In this document: piece by piece, positions 14,638 through 23,835 of the stretch
Layout of the letters: each line of letters begins with the position of its first letter
How positions within the stretch are numbered: the first letter of the stretch is position 1
NCBI GenBank assembly: GCA_028818385.1
Contig: JAPPNY010000008.1
Span: forward strand, 1 to 40,416
Length of the DNA: 40,416 nt
From: Spirochaetaceae bacterium
Lineage (GTDB): Bacteria; Spirochaetota; Spirochaetia; SZUA-6; Bin103
Direction of reading: 5' to 3'
Made by a program: the position numbers and the translations under genes
Notes under the pieces: model-generated
Told to the model about the DNA's origin: nothing
The model's database searches: none
What the model saw: only the letters and a program-made list of their open reading frames with translations

Positions 14638-16085
14638 GCCGGGCGGCGGCGAAGCTGGGGGACAGGGCCAAACTCTGGGACAAGGGCGGCCATCTTGATC
14701 CGGCCGTCGAGCGCTTCACGGTCGGCGACGACCGCATCCATGACCGGAAGCTGCTGAAGGCCGACGCGGTCGCCAGCCTCGCGCACGCCGACATGCTCGG
14801 GGCGATCGGCATCCTTCAGGCGGCCGAGCTCGCCGCGCTGCGGGAGGCGCTGCGGGAGGCGCTTGCCGAAATCGACGCCGGCCGGTTCCGAATTCGGGAT
14901 GACGAGGAGGACGGCCACTCCGCCCTGGAGCGGTTCCTGACCGGGAGGGTGGGGGAGGCCGGCAAGAAAATACACACGGGACGTTCGCGCAACGACCAGG
15001 TGATCGGTGCCTTGCGCCTGTACACGCGCGAGTGGCTGCTCGACTTCCGCGCGGAAATCGCCGGGCTGACAGGTACGCTGCTTGACTTCGCGGGCGCCCA
15101 CGCGCGGACGCCGATGGCCGGCCGTACCCACATGCAGCCGGCGATGCCGTCAACCGTCGGGCTGTGGGCGGCCGCGTTCGCCGAGGCCCTGATCGACGAC
15201 GCGGACCTGGTCGCCTGCGCGTATCGCCGCAACGACCGCAACCCGCTCGGTGCGGCCGCCGGGTACGGTGTCCCGTTGCCGCTGGACCGCCGGAAGGTGG
15301 CCGCGTCGCTGGGCTTCGCGGGTGTCCAGAACAACGTTCTGTACGTGAACACCAGCCGCGGCGCGGTGGAGGCGCAGGTTGCGGAGGCAGCCGGCCGCGT
15401 CTGCGCCACGCTCGCGCGGCTCGCCTGCGACCTGCTTCTGTTCACGCTGCCGGAGCTCGGCTACTTCCGCCTTCCGGAGGAGCTGACCACGGGCAGCAGC
15501 ATCATGCCGCAGAAGCGCAACCCGGACTTGCTGGAGCTGGTGCGGGCCAAGGCCGCGTTCGTCGACGGTCAGGCAGCGACCATCCGGGCCATCACGCAGC
15601 ACCTGCCGAGCGGCTATCACCGCGACCTTCAGCAGACCAAGGGCCCGTTCCTGGACGCGCTGGAGGAGGCGGCGGGCTGCGTCACGGTGATGCGGCTGGC
15701 CGTTTCGCGGCTGACGGTCGACGAGCGCCGGCTGCGGGACGGCTGTACGCCGGAGTTGCTGGCGACCGACCGCGCCTACGAGCTGGTCGCGCAGGGCATG
15801 CCGTTCCGTGATGCTTACCGCCACGTCGGCGCCGAGCTGCGCGAGGCGGGCGAAGGCCCTCCCCTGCGGGACGACGCCGCCCTCGCCGCCGCCCTCGCCA
15901 AGGACTACCCCGGCGCACCGGGCAATCTGGCGCTGGACGACGCTCGGGGGGAACTGCTGAAACTGCGCAGCGCCGAGGATGACGACCGTTCGGCCGTGAC
16001 CCTCGCGTTGGTGCGGCTGGCCGGGCCGGCGGCGGAGCGGCTGACGGATTCCGGGCGAGCCGGCGCCGGCAGGGAAGGTGCCTGA
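14634..16085 (+). CDS. argH: argininosuccinate lyase
   Basis: This 483-residue protein of the fumarase/aspartase superfamily splits argininosuccinate into arginine and fumarate. Seen: KIHTGRSRNDQV, GRTHMQPAMPST (catalytic His), NPLGAAAGYGVPLPLDR, the signature GSSIMPQKRNPD with the catalytic Ser, and LPSGYHRDLQQTKGP. The GTG start overlaps the cimA stop (GTGA), and its own stop overlaps hflX (TGATG). The length is slightly above the usual 460. Coupling of argH to cimA puts two amino-acid genes under one leader. Confidence 0.95.
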   Translation: MSRAAAKLGDRAKLWDKGGHLDPAVERFTVGDDRIHDRKLLKADAVASLAHADMLGAIGILQAAELAALREALREALAEIDAGRFRIRDDEEDGHSALERFLTGRVGEAGKKIHTGRSRNDQVIGALRLYTREWLLDFRAEIAGLTGTLLDFAGAHARTPMAGRTHMQPAMPSTVGLWAAAFAEALIDDADLVACAYRRNDRNPLGAAAGYGVPLPLDRRKVAASLGFAGVQNNVLYVNTSRGAVEAQVAEAAGRVCATLARLACDLLLFTLPELGYFRLPEELTTGSSIMPQKRNPDLLELVRAKAAFVDGQAATIRAITQHLPSGYHRDLQQTKGPFLDALEEAAGCVTVMRLAVSRLTVDERRLRDGCTPELLATDRAYELVAQGMPFRDAYRHVGAELREAGEGPPLRDDAALAAALAKDYPGAPGNLALDDARGELLKLRSAEDDDRSAVTLALVRLAGPAAERLTDSGRAGAGREGA

Positions 16086-17215
16086 TGGGCGCCGAGCGCG
16101 TGTTGCTGGTCGGCTGTGAGTTGACGCGCGACGGGGACGGGTGGCCGCTGGACGCGTCGCTCGCCGAGCTGGGGCAGTTGGCGCGGACGGCCGGGCTGGC
16201 GATCGCCGGCCGGGAGCGTCAGCGGTTGCCGCGGCCGAACCCGGCGACCTACATCGGCTCCGGCAAGGCGGCGCAGATCGCGGAGCTCGCCTCCAGCCTT
16301 GGCGTCGACGTGGTGCTCTTCGACGACGAGTTGGCGCCGAACCAGCAGCGCAACCTGGAGCAGATCCTCGGTGACGAGGTCAAGGTGCTCGACCGCTCGG
16401 CGCTCATCCTGGACGTGTTCGCCTCCCACGCCCGCTCCCATGAAGGCAAGATCCAGGTGGAGTTGGCGCAGCTCGAGTACCGCCTGCCGCGGTTGACCCG
16501 CATGTGGACCCACCTGGCGCGCCAGGCGGGCGGCCGTTCCGCCGGCAACGCCGGCGTCGGGGTGCGCGGCCCGGGTGAGACCCAGCTCGAGGTGGACCGG
16601 CGGCGCGTGCGCACCCGCATCAGCCGGCTGCGCAAGGACCTGCAGGCCATCTCCGCCGCCCGTTCCGGCCACCGGGAGCGCCGGCGGCGCAGCCGCCTCC
16701 CGGTGGCTGCCCTGGTCGGCTACGCCAACGCCGGCAAGAGCACGCTGATGAATGCGCTCACCGGCGCCGGGGTGCGGGCCGAGAACCGCCTGTTCGCGAC
16801 CCTGGACCCGACCACGCGCCGCGTCCAGGTGAACGACGTGCCGCTGCTGCTGACCGATACGGTGGGTTTCGTGCAGAAGCTGCCCGCCAACCTGGTGGCC
16901 GCGTTCCGCGCGACGCTCGAGGAGGTGGTGGAGGCCGATCTGCTGATCCACGTGGTCGACGCACGCCACCCGATGGCGCGCGAGCAGGCGGCCGAGGTGG
17001 TGCGCGTGCTGCGCGAGCTCGGCGCCGCCGACCGCCCCACGGTGACCGTGCTCAACAAGGTCGACCGGGTGGCGGACGGCGTGCCGCTGCCCGACGTCAT
17101 GGAGCCGGGCGAGTCGGCGCGGGCCATCCCCTTGAGCGCGCTGCACAAGCAGGGGTTCGACGAGCTGCGCGCCGCGCTGGCGCACGCGGCGCTGGCCCGG
17201 GATGGGCGGCGGTGA
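16085..17215 (+). CDS. hflX: ribosome-associated GTPase HflX
   Basis: This 376-residue protein has the HflX N-terminal domain (about 1-175), including the family signatures NPATYIGSGKAAQI, LAPNQQRNLE, RSALILDVFASHARSHEGKIQVELAQLEYRLPRL and GVGVRGPGETQLEVDRR. The G domain follows, with GYANAGKST at about 211-219, LFATLDPTTR, DTVGFV and NKVD. HflX splits stalled or hibernating 70S ribosomes. The ATG overlaps the argH stop, and its stop overlaps the response regulator start (GTGA). Confidence 0.96.
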   Translation: MGAERVLLVGCELTRDGDGWPLDASLAELGQLARTAGLAIAGRERQRLPRPNPATYIGSGKAAQIAELASSLGVDVVLFDDELAPNQQRNLEQILGDEVKVLDRSALILDVFASHARSHEGKIQVELAQLEYRLPRLTRMWTHLARQAGGRSAGNAGVGVRGPGETQLEVDRRRVRTRISRLRKDLQAISAARSGHRERRRRSRLPVAALVGYANAGKSTLMNALTGAGVRAENRLFATLDPTTRRVQVNDVPLLLTDTVGFVQKLPANLVAAFRATLEEVVEADLLIHVVDARHPMAREQAAEVVRVLRELGAADRPTVTVLNKVDRVADGVPLPDVMEPGESARAIPLSALHKQGFDELRAALAHAALARDGRR

Positions 17216-17922
17216 GCGGCGAGCGCATCCTGGTGATCGAGGACTCCGCCTCCGTGGCTCGTGGCCTGGAGTACGGATTGGGCAAGGAGGACTTCGCGGT
17301 GCGCTGCGCCCGCGACGGCGCCGGCGGCCTGGAGTTGTTCCGGACGTGGAACCCGCGGCTGCTGATCCTGGACATTCGTCTGCCCGACATGAGCGGCTTC
17401 GACGTGTGCAGGGCGATCCGGGGCGAAGGCCGGCGTGAACCGATCCTGATGCTCACCGCGCGTGACGAAGAGATGGACAAGGTGCTCGGCCTGGAGCTCG
17501 GCGCCGACGACTACGTGGTCAAGCCATATCAGCTCCGCGAGCTCGTCTCGCGCGTGCGCGCCCTGTTGCGGCGTGCCTACGGCGAGCTGGCCGCGTCCGC
17601 CGGCAGCGAGCGCATCAGCTTCGGCGATCTGGTGATCGATCCCGACCTCATGGCGGTGGAGCGGGGCGGCCGGCGGGTGAACCTGACGCCGACCGAGTTC
17701 CGGCTGCTGCGCTACTTGGCGGAACGGCCTGAGCGGCTGCTCAGCCGCGCGCAGATCATCGAGGCGGTGTGGGGGTACACCGCCGACATCGGCTACGATC
17801 GTACCGTCGACGTGCACGTGCGCCGGCTGCGGGAGAAGATCGAGGACGATCCGGGCTCGCCGCGCTGGATTCAGACCGTGCGTGGCTTCGGCTACCGCTT
17901 CGCGAGTGTTACAAAAACTTAA
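17212..17922 (+). CDS. OmpR/PhoB-family response regulator
   Basis: This 236-residue protein has a receiver domain (about 1-120) with D11, phospho-acceptor D54 in LILDIRLPDMSG, T82 in MLTARD and K104 in VVKPYQ. A winged-helix output domain follows (about 135-232), with NLTPTEFRLLRYLAERPERLLSR, YDRTVDVHVRRLREKI and TVRGFGYRF. The GTG start overlaps hflX. The kinase lies downstream beyond a PDZ gene, so the three form one signalling unit. An imperfect direct repeat just downstream of this gene may be its own target. Confidence 0.95.
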   Translation: MSGERILVIEDSASVARGLEYGLGKEDFAVRCARDGAGGLELFRTWNPRLLILDIRLPDMSGFDVCRAIRGEGRREPILMLTARDEEMDKVLGLELGADDYVVKPYQLRELVSRVRALLRRAYGELAASAGSERISFGDLVIDPDLMAVERGGRRVNLTPTEFRLLRYLAERPERLLSRAQIIEAVWGYTADIGYDRTVDVHVRRLREKIEDDPGSPRWIQTVRGFGYRFASVTKT

Positions 17923-17948
17923 TTCTGCGGAAACAGGGTCGCAAACCG

Positions 17949-17978
17949 CAGCTTCGATCGTTATGCCAGCTTCAATCG
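17949..17978 (+). repeat. imperfect direct repeat before the PDZ gene
   Basis: CAGCTTCGATCG at 17949-17960 is repeated as CAGCTTCAATCG at 17967-17978, an 18-nt period, just upstream of the PDZ protein start. OmpR-family regulators bind direct repeats, though usually with a period near 11. An operator is possible but unproven. Confidence 0.3.
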
Positions 17979-17994
17979 CATGGAGGGAATTGCG

Positions 17995-18843
17995 ATGACG
18001 ACGAGACGGACGAAGGTACTGGCAATCGCGACGGCGGCGTTGCTGGCGGTCGGCCTGCCGCTGGCCGCGCAGGAGGGCGGTGAGGCCGAGGCGGCCATGG
18101 GGGTTATCGTCACCCAGGTCGACCCCGACGGCCCGGCGGCGGCGGCCGGCATCGAGCGAGGCGACCTGATCCTGGGCATCGACGGGCAGGCTCTGGCAAG
18201 CGCGCGCGAGCTGGTTCAGGCGCTGGCCGAGGCGGAAGGCTCCGAGGTGACACTGAGCATCAGGCATGGCGACGAGACGCGCGAACAGGTCGTGGCGATC
18301 GAGCGCATCTGGGGACAGCCGCGCATCGGACTGGCGATCACCGGCGGTGCGGGCGCCAGCGTGGACCGGCTGGCGCGACGCGGCCTGCGCATGCCGATGG
18401 CTCCCGAACGGCGCGGATTCCAGTTCCGCATCGAGTCCGACACGCCGGGAGTGGTCGTGGTGGAGGTCGTCGACGAGAGTGCGGCTGCGAACGCGGGACT
18501 GGAACCCGGCGACTGGATCACCGCCGTCGGTGGCCAGACGCTGGATGGATCTCCGGGTCAGCTCGTGGAGATCATCGGCGGCCACGAAGCCGGCGCTGAG
18601 GTGAGCATCGACTACCAGCGCGACGGTGAGGAAATGACGGCGATGGTCACCCTGGGGGCAGACGCGGAGAGCGGGGCGGCCATGCTCGGCATCCGCTACC
18701 AGGCATTTCCGGCCCTGGAGGACATGCGCAGGATGTTCGACGACATGAGGCAGCGCTTCGAGCGGCGCGGGAGGTCCCGGGGCGATCACGACGACGCCGA
18801 CAAGGACACCAGCGGCGACATGGACGCCGCCAGCGCTCTGTAG
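17995..18843 (+). CDS. secreted protein with two PDZ domains
   Basis: This 282-residue protein has a Sec signal peptide (TTRRTKVLAIATAALLAVGLPLAAQ, cut near residue 26). It has two PDZ domains: about 34-105 (MGVIVTQVDPDGPAAAAGIERGDLILGIDGQ) and about 148-225 (GVVVVEVVDESAAANAGLEPGDWITAVGGQ). The tail is charged, arginine- and aspartate-rich and probably coiled or disordered. There is no protease domain, so it is not a DegP or CtpA enzyme; a peptide- or protein-binding role outside the cytoplasm is likely. The ATG at 17995 has GGAGGG 7 nt before it. It sits between the regulator and the sensor kinase. Confidence 0.85.
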   Translation: MTTRRTKVLAIATAALLAVGLPLAAQEGGEAEAAMGVIVTQVDPDGPAAAAGIERGDLILGIDGQALASARELVQALAEAEGSEVTLSIRHGDETREQVVAIERIWGQPRIGLAITGGAGASVDRLARRGLRMPMAPERRGFQFRIESDTPGVVVVEVVDESAAANAGLEPGDWITAVGGQTLDGSPGQLVEIIGGHEAGAEVSIDYQRDGEEMTAMVTLGADAESGAAMLGIRYQAFPALEDMRRMFDDMRQRFERRGRSRGDHDDADKDTSGDMDAASAL

Positions 18844-18880
18844 CCGGATTGGGTAGACCCGGTTCGGGCAAACCGATTCG

Positions 18881-20485
18881 GTGACCCGCGTGTTCGCGAC
18901 GATCAGGTGGCGGCTGGTACTGAGCTTCGCCGTCATCTCGATCGTCGCGATCGCCGTCATGGGGGGCCTCTCCATGGCGGTCATCGGCAGGCTCGTGGAG
19001 CGTCGCGAGCGCGACATGCTGCGGGAGACCGCAGCGGTCATCGCGACCCAGAGCCTGCCGTACTTTTCTCCGATCCTGGACCAGCGACGCCTGCAGCACC
19101 TGGCGGAAACCTCGGCGCTCATGGGCGATGTCAGGGTCTGGATCCTGGACCGCTCACGGCGCGTGTGGGCCGACTCGGCCCGCATGAGCGACTATGAGCT
19201 GGTCTGGGCGTTCCCGGCGTTCGGCGACCTCGACCTGGGTTCGGCGGCCGTACTGCTGCTGATGGAGCGCTCACGCCTGTCCGCGCTGGAGCAGTGGCGT
19301 GAGGAGATGTATCGGCGGTTCGGTCTGGAGTCTCACGCGCGGGGAATGCGGGTGAGGCGTGACCTGCTGGGCAATCGCCTGACCCTCGACCGGCAGGCAG
19401 CTTCCGCCCGCGCGGCGCTGGTTGAGCCCGAGGCCGAGATCGAACCTGCGGTGACCGTCCCGATCGGCGATCCCGCGCGGCCCTTCGGCTACGTGCAGAT
19501 CGGCTCGGGCCGGGGCGTGCTGCAAGAGGTCCGGCGCGGCCTGCGCGACACCTTCGTGGCGGCCGGTGTGGCGACCACGGTCCTGGCGGCTCTGATCGGA
19601 CTGGTGGGCGGGCGTCGCTTGCCCGCTCGGATCTCGTCGCTGAGTTCGGCTGCCCGGCGCTGGGGCGCCGGCGACCTCGGTGGCCGCGCGCCGGCGCGCG
19701 GCAAGGGGGAGATGCGCGAGCTGGCCGTCGCCTTCAACGCGATGGCTTCCCGGCTCGGCACGACCATCGAGGAGCTGCGCCGGGAGCGCGACGTGTTGCG
19801 CCGCTTCGTGGGCGACGCCTCGCACGAGCTGCGCACACCGCTGACGGCACTGCGGACGTTCACCGAGCTGATGAAGAAGCACCCGGAGGACGAGCAGATG
19901 CGCAGCGAGTTCCTGCCGGAGTGTCTGCGGCAGATCGAACGCATGGAGTGGATCACCACCAACGTGCTCGACATCGCGCGCCTGGAAGGCGGGGTGGCCG
20001 GCCTGGAGCGGCGCCCCCTGCAGTTGACCGATGCTGCCAGGAACGCGATCGCGCTGCTGCGCGCCCGTGCCGAGTCACGCTCGGTGCAGGTGGAGCTGAT
20101 CGAGCGCGGACGCACCGCAATCGAAGGCGATCAGCGCTCGCTGGAGGCCGCGATCGGCAACCTGGTGCAGAACGCGATCGACTGGACCGCCCTGGGCACC
20201 ACGGTGACCGTGGACATCCACGAGCGCGACGACACGGTGCACCTGTCCGTGACCGACCGCGGACCGGGGATCTCCGAGGAGGATTTGCCGCACATTTTCG
20301 AGCGGTTCTATCGCAGCGAGCACGCTCCGGAAGGCGGCAGCGGGCTGGGGCTGGCCATCGTGCGGGCCCACGTCGAGGCGCACGGCGGCAGCGTGCGGGC
20401 GGAGAACCACGACAGCGGAGCCCGCTTCATCATCGGGCTGCCGGGTCAACCCGGTCCCGCGGCCGGCGGTGACGAGGGCTGCTGA
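18881..20485 (+). CDS. membrane sensor histidine kinase
   Basis: This 534-residue protein has membrane helices at about 11-33 and 209-232, flanking a roughly 175-residue extracytoplasmic sensor domain of no recognised family. A HAMP domain follows (about 232-290), then a dimerisation domain with H315 in FVGDASHELRTPLTALR. The ATPase domain has the N box (NLVQNAIDW), G1 (DRGPGIS), F box (HIFERFYRS) and G2 (GGSGLGLAIV). It starts at GTG 18881; another GTG at 18890 is possible, and neither has a clear ribosome binding site. It presumably phosphorylates the response regulator encoded at 17212. Confidence 0.93.
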   Translation: MTRVFATIRWRLVLSFAVISIVAIAVMGGLSMAVIGRLVERRERDMLRETAAVIATQSLPYFSPILDQRRLQHLAETSALMGDVRVWILDRSRRVWADSARMSDYELVWAFPAFGDLDLGSAAVLLLMERSRLSALEQWREEMYRRFGLESHARGMRVRRDLLGNRLTLDRQAASARAALVEPEAEIEPAVTVPIGDPARPFGYVQIGSGRGVLQEVRRGLRDTFVAAGVATTVLAALIGLVGGRRLPARISSLSSAARRWGAGDLGGRAPARGKGEMRELAVAFNAMASRLGTTIEELRRERDVLRRFVGDASHELRTPLTALRTFTELMKKHPEDEQMRSEFLPECLRQIERMEWITTNVLDIARLEGGVAGLERRPLQLTDAARNAIALLRARAESRSVQVELIERGRTAIEGDQRSLEAAIGNLVQNAIDWTALGTTVTVDIHERDDTVHLSVTDRGPGISEEDLPHIFERFYRSEHAPEGGSGLGLAIVRAHVEAHGGSVRAENHDSGARFIIGLPGQPGPAAGGDEGC

Positions 20486-20499
20486 CGGCGACGGGACGG

Positions 20500-21633
20500 T
20501 CAGGCCTGCGACCGGCGGGCCGCCCGCTCCTTCATGCGGCGCATCTCCGCGGTCAGCGGGACCTGGCGGCCCGGATGACGACGTGCCGGGTCTTCCAGCC
20601 ACGTGCCCTGGTTGTCGCGCAGCACCGGCAGGCGCTGCGCCACCGGCGGCGGCTGAACGGCCGCGGCGGGCTCGGCCGCGTACCAGTAGGCGGTGGAGGA
20701 CATCTCGTTGGCCAGGTGGTTGCCGTGCCCGTGCTCGATGGTGACCCTGATCTCCTTGCGGAAGCGCACGGGATTCTCCAGGTGCAGCACGTAGCTGGTC
20801 TGGTAGCCGCCGGTGTTCCTCTCGTGGATCGATGACCCGTTGCGGAGAAAGGCGTTGTCCTGCATCCCCCACGCCTGGCCCAGGTAGTCCTCGCTGCCGG
20901 TGCCGTGCAGGTCCGGCGGCCAGCGGTAGCCGTCCACCCAGATCATGTCGTCCCCTTCGCCCCACCAAGTGCCTTGGAAATTGGTCACCGACAGGTTGCA
21001 GCCCAGGTAGTGGCCGCGGCCGCGCGTGTCCAGGATGACGTAGTTGTTCTCCCAGGCCGTGCGGGCGCGATTGACGACGTTGGACTCCGGCGTGTTGACG
21101 GTGATCTCGTGGGCCCAGCCGCCGAACGGATTGGCGCGCCGGAACTCGGCGTGGAAGTACCCGGCGCCGTCGCGCGGTTCGGGCAGCCGCTCGTAGTCGA
21201 CGTAGAAGTACTGCAGGTGCTCCTCGGAGCTCTCGTTGACGAGCTCCACCAGGGCGCGCCTGCGGAACGGCATGGGCACGTAGCAGTTGAGCGCGCAGCC
21301 GGCGTCCATGCGGTTCTCGTGATTGGTCGACGCGGTGAACAGCGCCGACTGGAAGCTCGCGACGATCCCGTGGCCCAGGCAGAAGAAGTCGCCGAGCGGC
21401 GCCACCACGCTGGCGTGCGGCGCGTCGTCCCAGGTGATGCGCAGCAGGCACTCGCGGTAGTGATTGCGCTGGGTGAACCACAGGTGCGTGATCACGGCGG
21501 GCCCCTCGATGTCGGCCAGCACCCGAGTTTCCCCGGGACCGATGAGCCAGCGATCCTGATTGCGGCCGGTCGTGTCCCATGACGAGCAGCGGCCGGTGCG
21601 CCCGTCGGTCAGGGTGGCGATGTCGTCGTACAT
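20500..21633 (-). CDS. DUF2961 protein, candidate glycoside hydrolase family GH172
   Basis: This 377-residue protein has the DUF2961 signature: IEGPAVITHLWFT, NPFGGWAHEITVNT, and the acidic core TWWGEGDDMIWVDG followed by HGTGSEDYLGQAWGMQ. Those Glu residues are the likely catalytic acids. Characterised GH172 enzymes act on furanose sugars (D-arabinan, difructose anhydride). No signal peptide is visible, so it is probably cytoplasmic. A TAGAGT box lies 7 nt before the ATG with no Shine-Dalgarno, suggesting a leaderless mRNA. The substrate cannot be told from the sequence. It is convergent with the kinase gene, 14 nt away. Confidence 0.88.
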   Translation of the reverse strand: MYDDIATLTDGRTGRCSSWDTTGRNQDRWLIGPGETRVLADIEGPAVITHLWFTQRNHYRECLLRITWDDAPHASVVAPLGDFFCLGHGIVASFQSALFTASTNHENRMDAGCALNCYVPMPFRRRALVELVNESSEEHLQYFYVDYERLPEPRDGAGYFHAEFRRANPFGGWAHEITVNTPESNVVNRARTAWENNYVILDTRGRGHYLGCNLSVTNFQGTWWGEGDDMIWVDGYRWPPDLHGTGSEDYLGQAWGMQDNAFLRNGSSIHERNTGGYQTSYVLHLENPVRFRKEIRVTIEHGHGNHLANEMSSTAYWYAAEPAAAVQPPPVAQRLPVLRDNQGTWLEDPARRHPGRQVPLTAEMRRMKERAARRSQA

Positions 21634-21640
21634 GTCGGAG

Positions 21641-21646
21641 ACTCTA
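21641..21646 (-). promoter_or_regulatory. -10-like box adjacent to the DUF2961 start
   Basis: On the minus strand TAGAGT ends 7 nt before the start codon at 21633, and no ribosome binding site lies between. No clear -35 box is seen. Confidence 0.3.
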
Positions 21647-21769
21647 CCCTGACTCTCGGCACTTGGGCCTGCGGGGGGCGCGCAACTCGTACTCGCCGAG
21701 CAGCAACCGGCCGGCACGCCACGGACGCACACCGGCAGCCGGCAATCTCCTTGAGAGGAACAAGAATAT

Positions 21770-22873
21770 ATGGACAGAGACGCGAACGGCGCCGCCCCCG
21801 ATCGGATGTGCGCTGCGCTGCTTACCGGCCACGGCGGCTTCGACCGGCTCGTGTACCGCACTGACGTGCCCGTACCGAAGCCCGGTCCCGGGGAGGTGTT
21901 GATACGCGTCGAGGGGGCGGGCGTGAACAACACCGACATCAACACGCGAATCGGTTGGTACTCGAAGGCCGTGCGGACCGGAAGCAGCGCCGGCGGCAGC
22001 GCTGGGCTCGCCGAGGCCGACGCCGCGGATGGGAGTTGGACCGGTGCGCCACTGCGCTTCCCGCGTATCCAGGGGGCCGATTGCTGCGGGCGTATCGTCG
22101 TCGCGGGCGACGGCGTCTCCCTCGCCAGGATCGGAGAACGCGTCATCGTCGCGCCGCTGCTGCGCCACCATCGCCGATTCCGGCCGTTCGAGGCCGACAC
22201 GCTCGGCTCGGAGATAGACGGCGCCTTCGCCCAGTACGCCAAGGCGCCGTCATCCGAAACCTTCTCCGTGGCGTGCGATTGGAGCAGTGTCGAGCTCGCC
22301 TCGATGCCGTGCGCCTATTCGACAGCCGAAAACATGCTTGCACGAGCCGCGCTCGGCGCCGAGCGGGTGCTCGTCACCGGCGCATCCGGCGGCGTCGGCA
22401 GCGCAGCGGTGCAGCTTGCCAAGCGGCGCGGGGCACATGTGACGGCGCAAGCAAGCGCATCGAAGCAGAAAGCCGTGCTCGCCCTCGGCGCGGATGAAGC
22501 GATCGCCCGGGATGCCGACGTCGTCGCAGCGATCGGGCGTGGTCGGATCGACCTCGTGGTGGACGTCGTCGTCGGCGAGCGCTGGTCACACCTGCTCGGC
22601 GTGCTGCGTGCCGGTGGCCGCTACGTCTGTTCCGGGGCCATCGCCGGTCCGGTCGGCCCGCTGGACCTGCGCACGCTCTATCTGCATGACCTGACGGTGA
22701 TCGGCTGCACCTTCCAGGACCCGGAGGTGTTCCCCAATCTCGTGTCCTACATCGAGCGCGGTGACGTTCGCCCGGTAGTGGCAAAGACCTACCGCCTGGC
22801 CGACATCGTTACCGCGCAGCGCGACTTCCTCGCCAAGCGATTCACCGGCAAGCTCGTCCTGGTGCCTCCGTAG
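21770..22873 (+). CDS. zinc-type alcohol dehydrogenase / quinone reductase family oxidoreductase
   Basis: This 367-residue medium-chain dehydrogenase opens with the GroES-like domain (KPGPGEVLIRVEGAGVNNTDINTRIGWY, then RIQGADCCGRIVVAGDGV). An NAD(P) Rossmann fold follows with RVLVTGASGGVGSAAVQLAKRRGAHV at about 198-222. The VNNTD run and lack of the four-Cys lobe are more like quinone oxidoreductases than classical zinc alcohol dehydrogenases. An insertion rich in Gly/Ser/Ala lies at about 68-85. GAGAGGA precedes the ATG at 9-nt spacing. It is divergent from the DUF2961 gene; the substrate is unknown. Confidence 0.88.
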   Translation: MDRDANGAAPDRMCAALLTGHGGFDRLVYRTDVPVPKPGPGEVLIRVEGAGVNNTDINTRIGWYSKAVRTGSSAGGSAGLAEADAADGSWTGAPLRFPRIQGADCCGRIVVAGDGVSLARIGERVIVAPLLRHHRRFRPFEADTLGSEIDGAFAQYAKAPSSETFSVACDWSSVELASMPCAYSTAENMLARAALGAERVLVTGASGGVGSAAVQLAKRRGAHVTAQASASKQKAVLALGADEAIARDADVVAAIGRGRIDLVVDVVVGERWSHLLGVLRAGGRYVCSGAIAGPVGPLDLRTLYLHDLTVIGCTFQDPEVFPNLVSYIERGDVRPVVAKTYRLADIVTAQRDFLAKRFTGKLVLVPP

Positions 22874-22949
22874 GACGCAGGTCGCGGGAATCACCGCCGG
22901 GCGGACTCGTCGGCGGCCCAGTCCCGACGCGGCTGGTGATCGCCGCGCT

Positions 22950-23690
22950 TCACTTCCAGATGCCGGCGCCGATCAGTTCGGCGGTCGCCTGCTCGGCCCA
23001 GCCGGCATTGGCGCGCGGACTGGCGGGGCTGGGATGGAGCAGACGGACCACACGCTGTCCCTCGGGAAGAGCTCCGCGTGCTCGCCGTTCGGCGTAGGCG
23101 CCGAGGGCGACCACCCACCGGGGCCGCAGCGCCGCCACCGCTGCCCGCAGGTGGTGGTCGCACGCGGCCAGCAGCGCGCGCATCGCCGGTCCGGAGAGCT
23201 TGTCGGGGGTGATGTTGCGGCCGGTGTCGCCGAGGAAGGCGAGCGGGCAGTAGTTGAGCACGAAGTGCTCGGCGAAGAAGCGGTCGGGCGTGCCGAAGCG
23301 ATCGGCGAACAGGCCCCAGAGGCGGGAGCCCGAGACCTCGATCCGCGTGCAGGCGAAGCCGAGCACCGGCCGTGCCGGGTGCTGGCGTTCCGGCGGCTCC
23401 ACGCCGTCGGCGATGGCGAGCCAGTCGGTCACCGTCCGCACGTCGCCGAAGGGGATCCCCGTCTGCACCATCCCGAACGGGCCGGGATTCATGCCCAGGA
23501 ACACGGCGCGGATATTCTCTTTCGCGTAGGCGGTGATGTACCGCCGGTGGGCGGCTCCCGCATATCGCAGCGGATTGTAGACGCACGCGACGGGGGGACC
23601 GAACGCGCCCTGGTCGCCTGCGATGGCCAGCGACCGGGAAGCGGTGAGGAGCGCGTCGACGACACTCACAGAGCCGACGAGTCCCGGCAC
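22950..23690 (-). CDS. SMUG1-type uracil-DNA glycosylase (UDG family 3)
   Basis: This 246-residue protein excises uracil and oxidised pyrimidines from DNA. It carries both family-3 motifs: FLGMNPGPFGMVQTGIPFGD (catalytic Asn) near residues 64-83, and HPSPASPRANAGW near 219-231 (catalytic His). Between them VYNPLRYAGAAHRRYITAY, HPARPVLGF, EVSGSRLWGLF, FVLNYCPLAFL and GRNITPDKL follow vertebrate SMUG1 as I remember it. The GTG at 23690 is used; a GTG at 23669 would start closer to the conserved core. SMUG1 is common in animals and scattered in bacteria. Confidence 0.92.
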   Translation of the reverse strand: MPGLVGSVSVVDALLTASRSLAIAGDQGAFGPPVACVYNPLRYAGAAHRRYITAYAKENIRAVFLGMNPGPFGMVQTGIPFGDVRTVTDWLAIADGVEPPERQHPARPVLGFACTRIEVSGSRLWGLFADRFGTPDRFFAEHFVLNYCPLAFLGDTGRNITPDKLSGPAMRALLAACDHHLRAAVAALRPRWVVALGAYAERRARGALPEGQRVVRLLHPSPASPRANAGWAEQATAELIGAGIWK

Positions 23691-23835
23691 CTCACCGTTC
23701 GTCTGCGCGCTCCGCGGCGATCAGACGGCTCGCGCTCACGCCGTTCCTGGGTTCCGTTACGCTGACCTGTCTCATCTGGCCAATCTGGCCTGATCGATCA
23801 GTCCGTTCAACCCCCGACAGGAATCTGCGTCGCGT

